The notes under the pieces are model-generated. The model was not told where the DNA came from, ran no database searches, and saw only the letters and a program-made list of their open reading frames with translations. From Humibacillus sp. DSM 29435 (lineage in GTDB: Bacteria; Actinomycetota; Actinomycetes; Actinomycetales; Dermatophilaceae): 64,000 bases of DNA. Positions 17,193 to 26,914 of the stretch are shown one piece after another. Location of the stretch: contig NZ_MAST01000053.1 of the NCBI RefSeq assembly GCF_001758225.1, positions 62,001-126,000 of the forward strand, given 5' to 3'. The position numbers and the translations under genes are program-made. The stretch's first letter is position 1. Every line of letters begins with the position of its first letter.

Positions 17193-18239
17193 TCAGTAGC
17201 CTCGGCCGGCCTGGTAGACGTTCCGGAGCGGCTCGCCGCCCCGAAGTCGACGGAAGTTGTCGATGAACAGGTCGGTGAGCACCTCGTTCTCGACGGCGGC
17301 GGTGGAGGCCGAGTGCGGTGAGACCAGCACGTTCGGCAGGTCCCACAACGGTGAGGCGGACGGCAACGGCTCGACGTCGAAGACATCGAGCGCGGCGCCG
17401 CCCAGCTTCCTGGCCGAGAGCGCCTCGGTCAGGGCGTTCTCGTCGATCACCTGCCCCCGTGCAACGTTGACGACGATGGCTCCCGCGGGGAGCGCGGACA
17501 CCCTCGAGGCGTCGATGAGGTTCTGGGTCTCGGGCGTCAGGGGAACCGCCAGCACGAGGATGTCGGTCGCCTCCAGCACGTCGTCGAGGTTCTCGATGTC
17601 GATGGTGGCTACGCCGTTCGGCAGGTCGTACGTGCTGCCCGAGCGACCGACGCCGGTCACCTGCACGCCGAGCGCATGGAAGACCGTGGCGACCTGGCGT
17701 CCGATGGAGCCGAGCCCGACCACGGTGGCTCGTCGACCGGCGAGCTGACCACTGACGTGTCGCTCCCAGTGGTGCTCACGCTGGCGCGAGACCAGCTGCG
17801 GCACGTCCTTGACGAAGTGCAGCACGCCGGTGACGGCGAACTCGGCGAGCGGTGCAGCGTGCGTGCCGGCGGCGGTGGTGAGCGTGAGCTCGCCACCATC
17901 CAGGCCGTACCGCTTCACGAAACCCCCGATCCCCGCGCTGGTCGCCTGCACCCACTGCAGCCTGGGGGCGTTGGTCAGCAGCTGTGCAGGATCGCGCCAG
18001 TCGAAGTCGAAGGCCACGTCGGCGGTCGCCAGCATCTGCAGCCACTCACGTTCCTGGGCCGGCGAGAGGGTCGGTGGCGTCCCGCCGTGGTCGTTGCCGT
18101 ACCGGGGCACGGGGAGCAGCTCTGGCGCGTAGAGCACCTCGACGTCGGCGCTCTGCCTGATCCGTTCGACCAGCGCCGGCTCGAGTGGGGTCGAGATGAG
18201 AACCGAGGGGCGGTCGGGCAGCTGGGTGGGTCGGGTCAC
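17193..18239 (-). CDS. D-isomer-specific 2-hydroxyacid dehydrogenase
   Basis: The product is 348 aa from GTG 18239, giving a GTGA overlap with the upstream Gfo/Idh/MocA stop. The NAD-binding motif is VVGLGSIGRQVATVFHALG, followed by LAVPLTPETQNLIDA, NVARGQVIDENALTEAL (catalytic Arg region), ALDVFDVEPLPSASPLWDLPNVLVSPHSA with the catalytic Glu and His. The family reversibly reduces 2-oxoacids to D-2-hydroxyacids; the substrate is not predictable from this. A longer upstream-start version is low-complexity and unlikely. Confidence 0.9.
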   Translation of the reverse strand: MTRPTQLPDRPSVLISTPLEPALVERIRQSADVEVLYAPELLPVPRYGNDHGGTPPTLSPAQEREWLQMLATADVAFDFDWRDPAQLLTNAPRLQWVQATSAGIGGFVKRYGLDGGELTLTTAAGTHAAPLAEFAVTGVLHFVKDVPQLVSRQREHHWERHVSGQLAGRRATVVGLGSIGRQVATVFHALGVQVTGVGRSGSTYDLPNGVATIDIENLDDVLEATDILVLAVPLTPETQNLIDASRVSALPAGAIVVNVARGQVIDENALTEALSARKLGGAALDVFDVEPLPSASPLWDLPNVLVSPHSASTAAVENEVLTDLFIDNFRRLRGGEPLRNVYQAGRGY

Positions 18240-19213
18240 CGTGCTTCTCCTGTCGTGGCGGCGGCGCGAACGAGGTCGAGCGACCGAGCCTGCTGGACGG
18301 CATCCTGCACGGCGGTGTGTTGCGCCGTCGCCTGGCCGAGGATGACGGCGTTGATGTGGTCGATGGCGTGCCGGAACGCCGAGCCGGAGGCTGCCGGCCA
18401 GGTCTCGACGTGTTCCCGACCAACCCACAGCTCGACCGTGTCGCGGGCGGTGGGGTGGAAGGGGTTGGTCACTCGCAGCTCACCGGTCGTACCGACGATG
18501 CGGGTGAAGGTCGACATCGGGCGGCGCATACCGGCCGACATGATCAACCGCCGTGACTGCGGGAAGTCGACGACGGCCGCCATGTCGAGCTCTACTCCGC
18601 CGGGGCTCGGGGTGAGCGCGGTCGCAGCGTGCACCGGTTCCGAACCGAACAGGTGTCGGGCGAGGCGAAGGGGGTAGCACCCGACGTCGTACAGCGCCCC
18701 GCCACCGAGCTCGCGGCTCAGGCGGATGTTCCCGGTGGCACCGGTGATGTCGAAGTGGAACTCCGACACGATCTCGGTGAGGTCACCGATGCGTCCCTCG
18801 GCCACGAGGCGCTCCAGCAACGTGGTCTGGGGGTGGAACGCGAAGACGAACGACTCCCACAGCAGGTCATCAGGACCGACCGCGGCGACCAGGTGCTCAG
18901 CCTGAGCGGCGTTCAGGGCAATGGGCTTCTCGCAGAGCACCGCCTTGCCCGCTGCGAGGGCGGCGGCCGCCCAGACGGAGTGCTGGTCGTTGGGTAGCGC
19001 CACGTACACGGCGTCGACATCGTCAGCCGCCACTACAGACTCGTAGGTGCCGGCGCGCGTCACCCCGTTCTCGGCGGCCCATGTCTGGCCGCGGTTCTCC
19101 GAGCGACTGCCGACCACGGTGGCCACTCCGCCCGCTTCGCGCAGCGCGGGGAGGAACGCCTTCGCGGCGATGTTCGCCGTTCCCAGCACGCCCCATCTCA
19201 TCGGATCAGGCAT
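18236..19213 (-). CDS. Gfo/Idh/MocA family oxidoreductase, copy 2
   Basis: The product is 325 aa from ATG 19213, which overlaps the GntR stop by 8 bases; ATG 19201 is an alternative that avoids overlap. The NAD(P)-binding Rossmann motif is MRWGVLGTANIAAKAFLPAL, and the family signature is KAVLCEKPIALN (catalytic Lys in EKP). Later VGCYPLRLARHLFG is typical of the C-terminal domain. Members oxidise or epimerise sugars, inositols and their derivatives. It is distinct from the longer Gfo/Idh/MocA protein encoded just upstream of the GntR gene. Confidence 0.9.
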   Translation of the reverse strand: MPDPMRWGVLGTANIAAKAFLPALREAGGVATVVGSRSENRGQTWAAENGVTRAGTYESVVAADDVDAVYVALPNDQHSVWAAAALAAGKAVLCEKPIALNAAQAEHLVAAVGPDDLLWESFVFAFHPQTTLLERLVAEGRIGDLTEIVSEFHFDITGATGNIRLSRELGGGALYDVGCYPLRLARHLFGSEPVHAATALTPSPGGVELDMAAVVDFPQSRRLIMSAGMRRPMSTFTRIVGTTGELRVTNPFHPTARDTVELWVGREHVETWPAASGSAFRHAIDHINAVILGQATAQHTAVQDAVQQARSLDLVRAAATTGEAR

Positions 19214-19883
19214 GGGTGGACCCCACGTAGTGGTCGCGCAGCGCGGCGACCGCAACCGTCGGGTCCTTGCGCCGGAACGAGGTCAGCAGCTTGCGATGCA
19301 TGGCCACGGTCTCGTCCAAAGACATGCCCTGGCGATCCAGGGTCGAGCGCATCAGCGCACCCATCTGCCCGTTCAGCGTCGACCACAGCTCGACGAGGCG
19401 CGGATGCCCGCTGGCGTCCATGATGAGCCGGTGCAGCTCGGTGTCGAGCTCGACGATGCCCGACACGTCGTCTGTGTCGGCCGCGAGCTGCATCAGGTCG
19501 ACCACGTCGCCCATGTCCGCGAGGAGACCGGGCCGCACCAGGTGCCACACGTCAGTCAGCGACGCCGACTCCAGCACGAACCGGGTGTAGCAGGCCTCGG
19601 CCACGTCTTCGGCCGACATCCGCGACACGATCGTGCGGCGTCTCGGCTGCACCTCGATCAGCCGCTCGGTCTGCAGCTCGCGCAGTGCAGCGCGAACGGT
19701 CGTGCGGGAGACGCCGAACTCCGCCGCCAGGTTCAGCTCCACCAGGGGCGTCCCGGCCGGCAGCTCGTTGCTGAGGATCTGGGACCGGAGAATGTCGTGA
19801 ACCGACTCGGGCAGTGAGCGGTGCTGCAGCACCGCGCGCTGCCTGTTCCCGGGGCCAGGGGCGGTGATGGCAGAAGTGGTCAT
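19206..19883 (-). CDS. GntR/FCD family transcriptional regulator
   Basis: The product is 225 aa. The winged helix has LRSQILSNELPAGTPLVELNLAAEFGVSRTTVRAALRELQTERLI (about residues 31-75), and the C-terminal FCD ligand domain carries the metal-binding His pattern LDTELHRLIMDASGHPRLVELW and MHRKLLTSFRR. FCD regulators bind short palindromes and respond to carboxylates or sugar acids. It lies inside the train it probably controls; the best operator candidates are the two TTGTCGACAA palindromes upstream of the train, with a weaker 8/10 match TTGTCGCGAA at 19895-19904 beside its own start. Confidence 0.9.
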   Translation of the reverse strand: MTTSAITAPGPGNRQRAVLQHRSLPESVHDILRSQILSNELPAGTPLVELNLAAEFGVSRTTVRAALRELQTERLIEVQPRRRTIVSRMSAEDVAEACYTRFVLESASLTDVWHLVRPGLLADMGDVVDLMQLAADTDDVSGIVELDTELHRLIMDASGHPRLVELWSTLNGQMGALMRSTLDRQGMSLDETVAMHRKLLTSFRRKDPTVAVAALRDHYVGSTHA

Positions 19884-19931
19884 GAAGTTCCTTGTTGTCG
19901 CGAAGGCAGGTCGATGGGCTCTATCGTGACG

Positions 19932-21062
19932 TCAGCGCCCGTCGGCGGCGAGCGGGAAGTCCACCCAGGCGCGGGTGCGATGGGCCTGCTCGAACGCGTT
20001 GATCGTCTGCTGCACCAGGGCGCCCTGACGAAAGTCACCCTGGTTGACGGGTCCGCCTCCCAGGATCTCATCGGTGAAGTCACGCAGCACGTTGGAGTAG
20101 AACAGGAAGGGCCACGGCTCTTTCGAGGTGCCACCGGCGGGAAAGAAGCGCTCGGGAATGTCGCGCTCGACGAACTCGACGGAATCCTTCGTGGCCGTCC
20201 TGATCGTCTGGCAGATGCCGGCCTCCTCGACCAGACGCACGATGATCGCCCCCTCGGACCCGTAGATCCGCACTTCGATCCCCGGATAGTTCCCGACGGT
20301 CACGAACGAGGACTGCACGGAGGCGAGGCGGCCACCACCGAACTCGGCGATCCACATGTCACCGTCGTCGATGTTCACCCGCGTCATCTCGCCGGTCTCA
20401 CGCACCACTCGGTTCGGCACGAAGTTGCGCATGGTGCCCACGACCGACTCCAGGGGGGCATCCATCCACCAGTGCATGATGTCGATGACGGGCGCCCCGT
20501 ACCCCTCGATGGAGGACACCGCGATCTCTGCGTCGTCGTCGGTGGTGCGCAGCTGTCGCAGGGGAGTCTGCGGGTCCAGCCACTGGCTGTTCTGCTCGAA
20601 GGCGTTGAGCATGTAGGGCTCCCCGATGAAGCCCTGGGCGATCAGCTCGGCCGCGTACATGGTGGCGGGGGCGTAGCGGAACGTGAAGCCGAGCTTGGTC
20701 TTCAGGCCCTTGCTCTCGGCCAGGTCGGCTGCCGCGATGACCTGGTGATAGTCCGAGTGCACCGGCTTCTCGCACAACACGTGCTTGCCCGCCTCGAGCG
20801 CGGCCCACGAGACCTCGAAGTGCATCTGGTCGCCCGTCACCACATCGATGACGTCGATGTCGGGGTCTTCCACCAGACGGCGGTAGTCGCTCTCGAGCCG
20901 CTCGATCCCGAACTCCTTCCCGGCGCTGGCGAGGGCTTCCGCGTCGGTGTCGGCGAGCCCGACCACCTCTACGCGCGGGTCACGCTGCCAGCCGGGAATG
21001 TGCGAGCGGGTGGCCCAGCGACCGGTGCCGATAACGCCGACGCGAAGCTTTTTCTCTGACAC
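19932..21062 (-). CDS. Gfo/Idh/MocA family oxidoreductase, copy 1
   Basis: The product is 376 aa from GTG 21062. It has VGVIGTGRWATRSHIPGWQRD (Rossmann), VDVIDVVTGDQMHFE, the signature KHVLCEKPVHSDYHQV with catalytic Lys, and GAPVIDIMHWWMDAPLESVVGTM in the C-terminal domain. The ending VNQGDFRQGALVQQTINAFEQAHRTRAWVDFP is typical of myo-inositol-dehydrogenase-like members. It follows the transporter genes. The presence of two such oxidoreductases plus a 2-hydroxyacid dehydrogenase suggests several redox steps on a polyhydroxylated or amino-sugar-like moiety. Confidence 0.9.
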   Translation of the reverse strand: MSEKKLRVGVIGTGRWATRSHIPGWQRDPRVEVVGLADTDAEALASAGKEFGIERLESDYRRLVEDPDIDVIDVVTGDQMHFEVSWAALEAGKHVLCEKPVHSDYHQVIAAADLAESKGLKTKLGFTFRYAPATMYAAELIAQGFIGEPYMLNAFEQNSQWLDPQTPLRQLRTTDDDAEIAVSSIEGYGAPVIDIMHWWMDAPLESVVGTMRNFVPNRVVRETGEMTRVNIDDGDMWIAEFGGGRLASVQSSFVTVGNYPGIEVRIYGSEGAIIVRLVEEAGICQTIRTATKDSVEFVERDIPERFFPAGGTSKEPWPFLFYSNVLRDFTDEILGGGPVNQGDFRQGALVQQTINAFEQAHRTRAWVDFPLAADGR

Positions 21063-21098
21063 GGTTTCTCCTTTGACGATGTCTTGGGTGTGAGACGT

Positions 21099-22202
21099 TC
21101 AGCGGGCTGCCCAGAAGTCCATGGGTTCCACCAGGGACGATCGGGGCGGTGTCTCCTGGCCCGACCGGGACGGGGGTTGAAGGTCGATCTCCTGGTGCCT
21201 GCGACACCGGACACCGGCCGGCGAGCCTGCAGCGCCGGCCACCAGCAGCTCCGTCGTCCACGTCGAGCAGCCTTCGTCGGCGAACGTGCAGCGGGGCAGG
21301 AACCGGCACGTGTCGGGAAGGTCGATGAGGCGCGGTGGAGAGCCAGAGATCGCGGTGAGCGGCTGGTCGCGCGGCACTGCGCCAGGAAGCGACTTCAGGA
21401 GCGCATTCGTGTAGGGGTGCCGTGGGGTGTGCAGGAGCGTGGCCGTCTCGGCGAGCTCGACCACCTGACCCCCGTACATGACAGCGACGCGATCGCACAC
21501 CTGGGCGATCACGGACAGGTCGTGGCTGACCAGCACCAGGCTCGTACCCAGGTCTCGCTGCAGGTCGACGAGCAGGCTGAGAATCTGGTCCTGGATGATG
21601 ACGTCGAGCGCGGTGGTCGGCTCGTCGGCGATGAGAACACGAGGGTCACCGGCCAACGCGATGGCGATCAGGGTGCGTTGCAGCATGCCGCCGCTGAACT
21701 GGTGCGGGTAGTCGCGCATTCGCTTCTGCGGGTTCGGAATACCCACTCTGGTCATCAGCTCGACGATCCGCTCGAACCGTTGCGACTTCGGCATCGACGA
21801 GTGCGCAGCGATGGCTTCGGCGATCTGGTCGCCGATGCGGTGCACCGGGTTGAGCGAGGTCATCGGGTTCTGCGGAATCATGGAGATGTAGGTGCCCCAG
21901 TGCTTGCGCATGACACCCCGCCCGGCATCGAGCACGTTCTCGTCCATCACCCCGGGGTAGGTGACCGACCCCGTGTGGCGGGCCTGGGCCGAGGGCATCA
22001 GTCCCAGCAGCGACCGGCAGGTGACGGTCTTGCCGCTGCCGGTCTCGCCGACGATGCCGAGCACCTCTCCCGACCGCAGTGTCAGTGACACATGGTCGAC
22101 GGGGGTGACGATGCCCCCGGAGGTCGGGATCGTGACGGAGACGTCGTTGGCCTCGAGCAGGACGGCTGCCTGAGGGGCGGTCACGGTGTGGTCGGTTCTC
22201 AT
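21099..22202 (-). CDS. Oligopeptide-type ABC transporter ATPase (DppD/OppD-like)
   Basis: The product is 367 aa. Walker A is GIVGETGSGKT, the signature is FSGGMLQR, and Walker B is VLIADEPT, followed by LVSHDLSVIAQVCDRVAVMYGG. The C-terminal Cys cluster DTCRFLPRCTFADEGC is characteristic of the Opp/Dpp ATPases, which often bind an Fe-S cluster. It overlaps the DppC-like gene by 4 bases. Together with the second ATPase encoded at the start of the train it should energise the importer. Confidence 0.95.
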   Translation of the reverse strand: MRTDHTVTAPQAAVLLEANDVSVTIPTSGGIVTPVDHVSLTLRSGEVLGIVGETGSGKTVTCRSLLGLMPSAQARHTGSVTYPGVMDENVLDAGRGVMRKHWGTYISMIPQNPMTSLNPVHRIGDQIAEAIAAHSSMPKSQRFERIVELMTRVGIPNPQKRMRDYPHQFSGGMLQRTLIAIALAGDPRVLIADEPTTALDVIIQDQILSLLVDLQRDLGTSLVLVSHDLSVIAQVCDRVAVMYGGQVVELAETATLLHTPRHPYTNALLKSLPGAVPRDQPLTAISGSPPRLIDLPDTCRFLPRCTFADEGCSTWTTELLVAGAAGSPAGVRCRRHQEIDLQPPSRSGQETPPRSSLVEPMDFWAAR

Positions 22203-23071
22203 CGCTTGGTCCTCAACAGGTCTGACAGTCCGTCACCGACGAGGCTCAGGCCCACGCCCAGCACCACCAGCGCGGCTCCGGGCACCAGCGACAGCCACCA
22301 GTTCGACAGGATGAAGTTCTGACCCGACGAGATCATCGAACCCCACTCCGGGGTGGGCTCGGGGATGCCGACCCCGAGGTAGCCGAGCGAAGCGCCCAGC
22401 AGCACGTTGCCGACGGCGTCGACCATGGCGAAGATGATCACACCGGGCAGCACACTCGGCAGCAGGTGGCGCGACAGGATCCGCAGGTGGGAGAACCCGA
22501 GCGCCTTCGCCGCCACGACGTAGCCGTACTGGTTGGCCGAGAGCGTCTGCCCGTGGGAGATGCGCGCGTAGCTGACCCAGCTGACCACCCACAGGGCGAT
22601 GAACAGGTTGATCAGGCTGGTCCCGAGCGCAGCGATGATCGCGATGACGAGCACGATGAACGGGAAGGCGAAGAACAGGTCGACGATACGCATGACGACG
22701 GCGTCGGTCCGACCGCCGATGTGCGCAGACACCACCCCGACCACGGTGCCGACCACCAGGGTCACAGCGGTGGCGCCGAACGCGATGGCGAGGTCGTAGC
22801 GGCCACCGTAGATGACGCGCGTCCAGAGGTCTCGGCCGTACTCGTCCGTGCCCAGAAAATGGCCAGGGGAGAAGAGCGGGGCCAGGGGGTTCGTGGCGTC
22901 CACGGCGATCGGGGAGTACGACGTGAAGAGCGGAGCTCCGAAGCACACGACGATCATCACGAGCAGGATCGCGACGCCGAGCGCCAGCGACACGTTTCCG
23001 CTGAGCCCGGGCAGCAGCGGGCGACGGGGAGTGGTTCGGGTGGACGGTCGTCCGAAAAGGGTGAGGGTCAT
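22199..23071 (-). CDS. Oligopeptide-type ABC permease (DppC-like)
   Basis: The product is 290 aa with about six membrane helices. It has the OppC N-terminal segment (LSLALGVAILLVMIVVCFGAPLF), FLGTDEYGRDLWTRVIYGGRYDL, and the coupling loop KALGFSHLRILSRHLLPSVLPGVI (EAA-like). The gene overlaps the downstream ATPase gene and is separated from dppB by three bases. Confidence 0.94.
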   Translation of the reverse strand: MTLTLFGRPSTRTTPRRPLLPGLSGNVSLALGVAILLVMIVVCFGAPLFTSYSPIAVDATNPLAPLFSPGHFLGTDEYGRDLWTRVIYGGRYDLAIAFGATAVTLVVGTVVGVVSAHIGGRTDAVVMRIVDLFFAFPFIVLVIAIIAALGTSLINLFIALWVVSWVSYARISHGQTLSANQYGYVVAAKALGFSHLRILSRHLLPSVLPGVIIFAMVDAVGNVLLGASLGYLGVGIPEPTPEWGSMISSGQNFILSNWWLSLVPGAALVVLGVGLSLVGDGLSDLLRTKR

Positions 23072-23074
23072 GGT

Positions 23075-24016
23075 CTAGGCCGCCGCGAGTCGGGGATCCA
23101 TGGCCACGTGGACCAGGTCGGTGAGCAGGTTGGCTGCGAGGACGAACAGCGCGAAGAGCAGGGTCAGACCCTGGACCACCGGGTAGTCGCGGGTCGAGAC
23201 CGAGTTGACGAGCAGCGAGCCCAGGCCGGGGATCGAGAAGACGTTCTCGATGACGACCGTGCCGCCCACGAGAAAGGCCAGGTTGACCCCGAAGACGACG
23301 ACGACCTTCATGCCGGCGTTGCGCAGGATGTGGCGTGAGACCACCCGGCGCCACGACACTCCCTTGAGCAGTGCGGTCGTCACGTAGTCGGCGTCCAGCG
23401 TCTCGATCACGCTGGCGCGCAGCGAACGCACCAGCACGGTTGAGAACGGGATGGCGATCGTGATCGACGGCAGAATCAGGTGTTGCACGTGCTCGAGGAA
23501 TCCGTCGCCGAAGCCGCTGATCGGCAGGATCGGCACCTTGACCCCGAACACGAGGATGAGCAGAACCCCGAGCAGGAAGCTCGGAAGGGCGTAGCCGATC
23601 AACAGGAAGACCCGGCTGCCCTGGTCGGCGATGCCGCCCCGGTGCAGCCCCACGTAGAGCCCCGTGGGGATGGCGATGACCGCCGTGAAGAGCCCGGCCT
23701 GGGCGATGAGGAACAGGGTGGGGACGAGCCCGTCCGAGACCAGCTGCCCGACCGAGGCGTTCAGGGAGTAGGAATGCCCGAACTGCCCGCTCAACGCGTT
23801 GGTGACGAAGATCCAGTACTGGGAGAGGACTGACTGGTCGAGACCCAGGTTGAGGCGGATCTGCGTCGCCGCCTCCGGGGTGTAGTGGTTGCCCAGGATG
23901 AGCGAGGCCGGGTCGCCCGGCACCATCCGGATCAGGACGAAGGACACGATGGTGATGCCGAAGATGATCGGCAGCATCTGCACCAGCCGTCGGCCGATGA
24001 TCGCTATCCAGGCCAT
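23075..24016 (-). CDS. Oligopeptide-type ABC permease (DppB-like)
   Basis: The product is 313 aa. It begins with a membrane helix RRLVQMLPIIFGITIVSFVLIRMVPGDPASLILG, the classic DppB opening, and contains ALLKGVSWRRVVSRHILRNAGMKV as the ATPase-coupling loop and VIENVFSIPGLGSLLVNSVSTRDYPVVQG. It pairs with the DppC-like permease. Confidence 0.95.
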   Translation of the reverse strand: MAWIAIIGRRLVQMLPIIFGITIVSFVLIRMVPGDPASLILGNHYTPEAATQIRLNLGLDQSVLSQYWIFVTNALSGQFGHSYSLNASVGQLVSDGLVPTLFLIAQAGLFTAVIAIPTGLYVGLHRGGIADQGSRVFLLIGYALPSFLLGVLLILVFGVKVPILPISGFGDGFLEHVQHLILPSITIAIPFSTVLVRSLRASVIETLDADYVTTALLKGVSWRRVVSRHILRNAGMKVVVVFGVNLAFLVGGTVVIENVFSIPGLGSLLVNSVSTRDYPVVQGLTLLFALFVLAANLLTDLVHVAMDPRLAAA

Positions 24017-24047
24017 GGTGTCCTCCGTTCCTGATTCGTCATGGTTG

Positions 24048-25652
24048 TCAGTGCTTGTCGACCGTCAAGGTCAGGAGCGAGTCGTTGTAGTTGCCCAACG
24101 GTGAGGCCTTGAAGCCCTTGACCCACTTGCCGCTGGCGTACCGGAACGGGGGGTAGTTGATCGGCAGGTAGGGCACCTGGTCGTAGACGATCTTCTGGAT
24201 CTGCCGGTACATCTCCTCGCGCTTGGCCACGTCCGGCTCCGACCGTGCATCCTTGGCGAGCTTCGTCGCCGTCGGGTCGCTCCAGCTGGTGTTGAAGGAG
24301 TTGGACCCGGCATCCACGACGACGCCGAAGGTGACGACCTCGTCGGGGTCGATGATGTCGTTGGTCCAGTAGCGCTCGCCCAGGCCGTACTCGCCGTTGC
24401 GCTCCTTGTCGTACGCCGTGACGAGCTCGTACGACTCGATCTTCACGTCGATGCCGATCTTGGCGAGCGAGTCCTTCAGCGACACCGCCTGGGCCTGTCC
24501 GGCTGCGTCGCCGCTCACCGTCACCAGGTTGGTGCTGAAGCCGTTGGGGAACCCGGCGTCGGCCATCAGCTGTTTGGCCTTGGCGAGGTCGACCGTCGGC
24601 TCAGGGAGCTGGTCGTTCCAGTAGAGCATCTTGTACGGCATGAACGAGGTTGCCGGGGTGCCGGTGTCGCTGTACGCCAGCTTGTTGATCTGCTTGAGGT
24701 CAGCGGCCGCCTGGACGGCTTGCCGTACCCGCACGTCGGAGAAGTGCTTGTCCTTGGTGTTCATCTGGATGAAGTCGACGCGGGTAGACGGGAAGAGGTC
24801 GACCTGCAGCTTCGGGTTCGCCTCGATCTGCTTGGTGAGGTTGCCCGGGGGGTTCTCGATCACGTCGACGTCGCCACTCTGCAGGGCCAGAACTCGCGCG
24901 TTGTCGTTCGTGATGATCTTGATCTTGACGTTCTTGATCTTGGGCGCGGTGCCGTAGTAGTTGTCGTTGCGGACCAGGTCGATCTCCGACGTCGGCGCGT
25001 AGGTGCTGACGGCGAACGGACCACTGCCCACGGGCTTGGTGAAGAACTTGTCACCCTGTGCCTTCACCAGCTTCTCGGGGAGCACGGAGTAGGCGTACAT
25101 GGCGAGGTCGGCCAACAGGGGGGCGTGGGGCTTCGAGAGCTTCACGACGACCGTCTTCGCATCGGGCGCGCTCACCTCCTTGACCGCGGTGATCAGAAAC
25201 CCCCACCCGCCGTCGTAGGCCTTGGCCCGGTCGATGGAGAACTTCACGTCGGAGGCCAGCACCGGGGAGCCGTCCGAGAACTTGGCGTCGCGCAGGTGGA
25301 ACGTGTACGTGAGGGCGTCGCTCGAGACCTCCCAGTCCGTGGCGAGGTCGGGAACGATCTTCTTTCCCTCCGGGTCGGCTTGCACCAGGCCGCTGTACAG
25401 GTTCTGGTCGAGCCAGATCGACTCGTTGACCGAGGCGACCTGCGGGTCGAGGGTGTCGACCTTCACCGGGTTGGCGATGATGAGGGTGTCGACCTCGCTG
25501 GCACCGGCACCGCCGGTTCCTGGGTTGGTGCTGGGCGTGCCGGGGTCCGAGCTGCACGCGCTGAGCGCAAGCGCGCCGACCACTGCGGCGGCCAGACCTG
25601 TGCGGCGCCACCGACGACTGGAGTTGTCCAGTCCGGGCAGTTGAGTTGTCAT
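24048..25652 (-). CDS. Peptide/nickel-type ABC substrate-binding lipoprotein (family 5)
   Basis: The product is 534 aa from ATG 25652; longer starts would hide the signal peptide. The signal is RRWRRTGLAAAVVGALALSAC, with lipobox LSAC and the acylated Cys followed by SSDPGTPSTNPGTGG, a flexible linker. The mature protein has the SBP_bac_5 layout: VDTLDPQVASVNESIWLDQNLYSGLV near the N-terminus, LAMYAYSVLPEKLV, and YRQIQKIVYDQVPYLPINYPP at the C-terminus. Family members bind peptides, nickel chelates or opine- and glycan-like ligands. Ligand unknown. Confidence 0.94.
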   Translation of the reverse strand: MTTQLPGLDNSSRRWRRTGLAAAVVGALALSACSSDPGTPSTNPGTGGAGASEVDTLIIANPVKVDTLDPQVASVNESIWLDQNLYSGLVQADPEGKKIVPDLATDWEVSSDALTYTFHLRDAKFSDGSPVLASDVKFSIDRAKAYDGGWGFLITAVKEVSAPDAKTVVVKLSKPHAPLLADLAMYAYSVLPEKLVKAQGDKFFTKPVGSGPFAVSTYAPTSEIDLVRNDNYYGTAPKIKNVKIKIITNDNARVLALQSGDVDVIENPPGNLTKQIEANPKLQVDLFPSTRVDFIQMNTKDKHFSDVRVRQAVQAAADLKQINKLAYSDTGTPATSFMPYKMLYWNDQLPEPTVDLAKAKQLMADAGFPNGFSTNLVTVSGDAAGQAQAVSLKDSLAKIGIDVKIESYELVTAYDKERNGEYGLGERYWTNDIIDPDEVVTFGVVVDAGSNSFNTSWSDPTATKLAKDARSEPDVAKREEMYRQIQKIVYDQVPYLPINYPPFRYASGKWVKGFKASPLGNYNDSLLTLTVDKH

Positions 25653-25762
25653 GCTGGTCTCCTTGTGAGCGAGTGGGGGTGCTGGGTGGGCGTCAGAGCG
25701 GTGGTCCCGAGGGAGCCGTCGAAGCCGTCGAGGCCGTCGAGGGGCCGGATTGACAGCGGGGT

Positions 25763-26815
25763 CTAGGGGTGGGGTTCCTCCGCAGGGTTGGGGGTGGGCA
25801 GCTCGTTGTGGGTGGCCGGTGGCCCGGTGTGCAGATGGCAGGCCACGGTTCGTTCCGGCGATGGACGGATCGTGACGGGCACCACGCGCCGGCAGATGTC
25901 CATCGCCTGTGGGCACCTCGGGTGGAAGACACAGCCCGACGGGGGAGTGATGGCGTTGGGCATGTCACCGGTGAGCGCCGGAGTGCGCGCCTGTCTGGTC
26001 GTGTCGAGGTCAGGAGCCGCGTCGAGCAGTGCCTTGGTGTACGGGTGCAGGGGTCGGCGGAAGAGGTCGATGGTCGATGCCTCCTCGACCACCCGGCCCA
26101 GGTACATCACGGCGATACGGTCGCTCAGGCGACGGACCACGGCGAGGTCGTGGGTGATGAACACGTAGGCGAGGCCGAGCTCGGCGCGGAGCTTCTCGAA
26201 GAGGTTGAGCACCTGAGCCTGAACGGAGACGTCGAGCGCAGAGACGGGCTCGTCGGCCACGATCAGTCGGGGCCGAACCGCCAGGGCGCGGGCGATGCTC
26301 ACTCTCTGACGACCGCCTCCACTCAGCTGGTCGGGGCGCTGGTCGGCGAGGTCGGCTGGGAAGGCGACGGTCTCGAGCAGACGGATGGCCTCGTCGCGAC
26401 GGCCTGAGCGCGACAGGTCGCCGTGCACGACCAAGACCTCTTCGATGGACTTGGAGACCGACTGGTAGGGGTTGAGCGTCGAGTACGGGTCTTGCAGGAT
26501 GATCTGGATTCGCTGGCGCAGCTGCGCGGACCGCTGCCGGGTTGGGGTCAGGATGCTCTCTCCCTCGTAGCGGATGTCGCCGCCGGTGGGTGTCTCGAGC
26601 CTGAGCAGCAGTCGGCCCAGGGTGCTCTTCCCTGACCCGGTCTCGCCGACGACGCCGAGCGTCTGGCCGGCGCGAACCCCGACGCTCACGCCGTCGACCG
26701 CCTTGAGGGCCTGTTCGGGCTCGCGTCGAGCCTGCTCCAGGGGGGTACGTCGCACCGGGTAGTGCTTGCTCAATCCCTCGGTCTGCAAGAGGAACCCATC
26801 GTCGTTGCCGGTCAT
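25763..26815 (-). CDS. Oligopeptide-type ABC transporter ATPase (DppF/OppF-like)
   Basis: The product is 350 aa from ATG 26815; a longer start exists but adds low-complexity residues. Walker A is GVVGETGSGKS, the Q-loop segment is ILQDPYSTLNPYQSV, the signature is LSGGGRQR, and Walker B is LIVADEPVSALD. The C-terminal GCVFHPRCPQAMDIC is the Opp/Dpp Cys motif. It is the first gene of the train, immediately downstream of the double-palindrome region. Confidence 0.94.
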   Translation of the reverse strand: MTGNDDGFLLQTEGLSKHYPVRRTPLEQARREPEQALKAVDGVSVGVRAGQTLGVVGETGSGKSTLGRLLLRLETPTGGDIRYEGESILTPTRQRSAQLRQRIQIILQDPYSTLNPYQSVSKSIEEVLVVHGDLSRSGRRDEAIRLLETVAFPADLADQRPDQLSGGGRQRVSIARALAVRPRLIVADEPVSALDVSVQAQVLNLFEKLRAELGLAYVFITHDLAVVRRLSDRIAVMYLGRVVEEASTIDLFRRPLHPYTKALLDAAPDLDTTRQARTPALTGDMPNAITPPSGCVFHPRCPQAMDICRRVVPVTIRPSPERTVACHLHTGPPATHNELPTPNPAEEPHP

Positions 26816-26914
26816 GGCAGCGAGGCCCGCCTTCCTGAGATGGTGGTGCTGCTGGCGTGGCTGCTCTCTCACCCTGGTCGAGCACAGCGACTATGAGAAG
26901 TGACTGTAGGTCGG

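Noticed and set aside
24048-25916. Longer start for the peptide-binding lipoprotein
   Set aside because: Starting at 25916 would bury the lipoprotein signal peptide. ATG 25652 puts a basic n-region and LSAC lipobox at the N-terminus.
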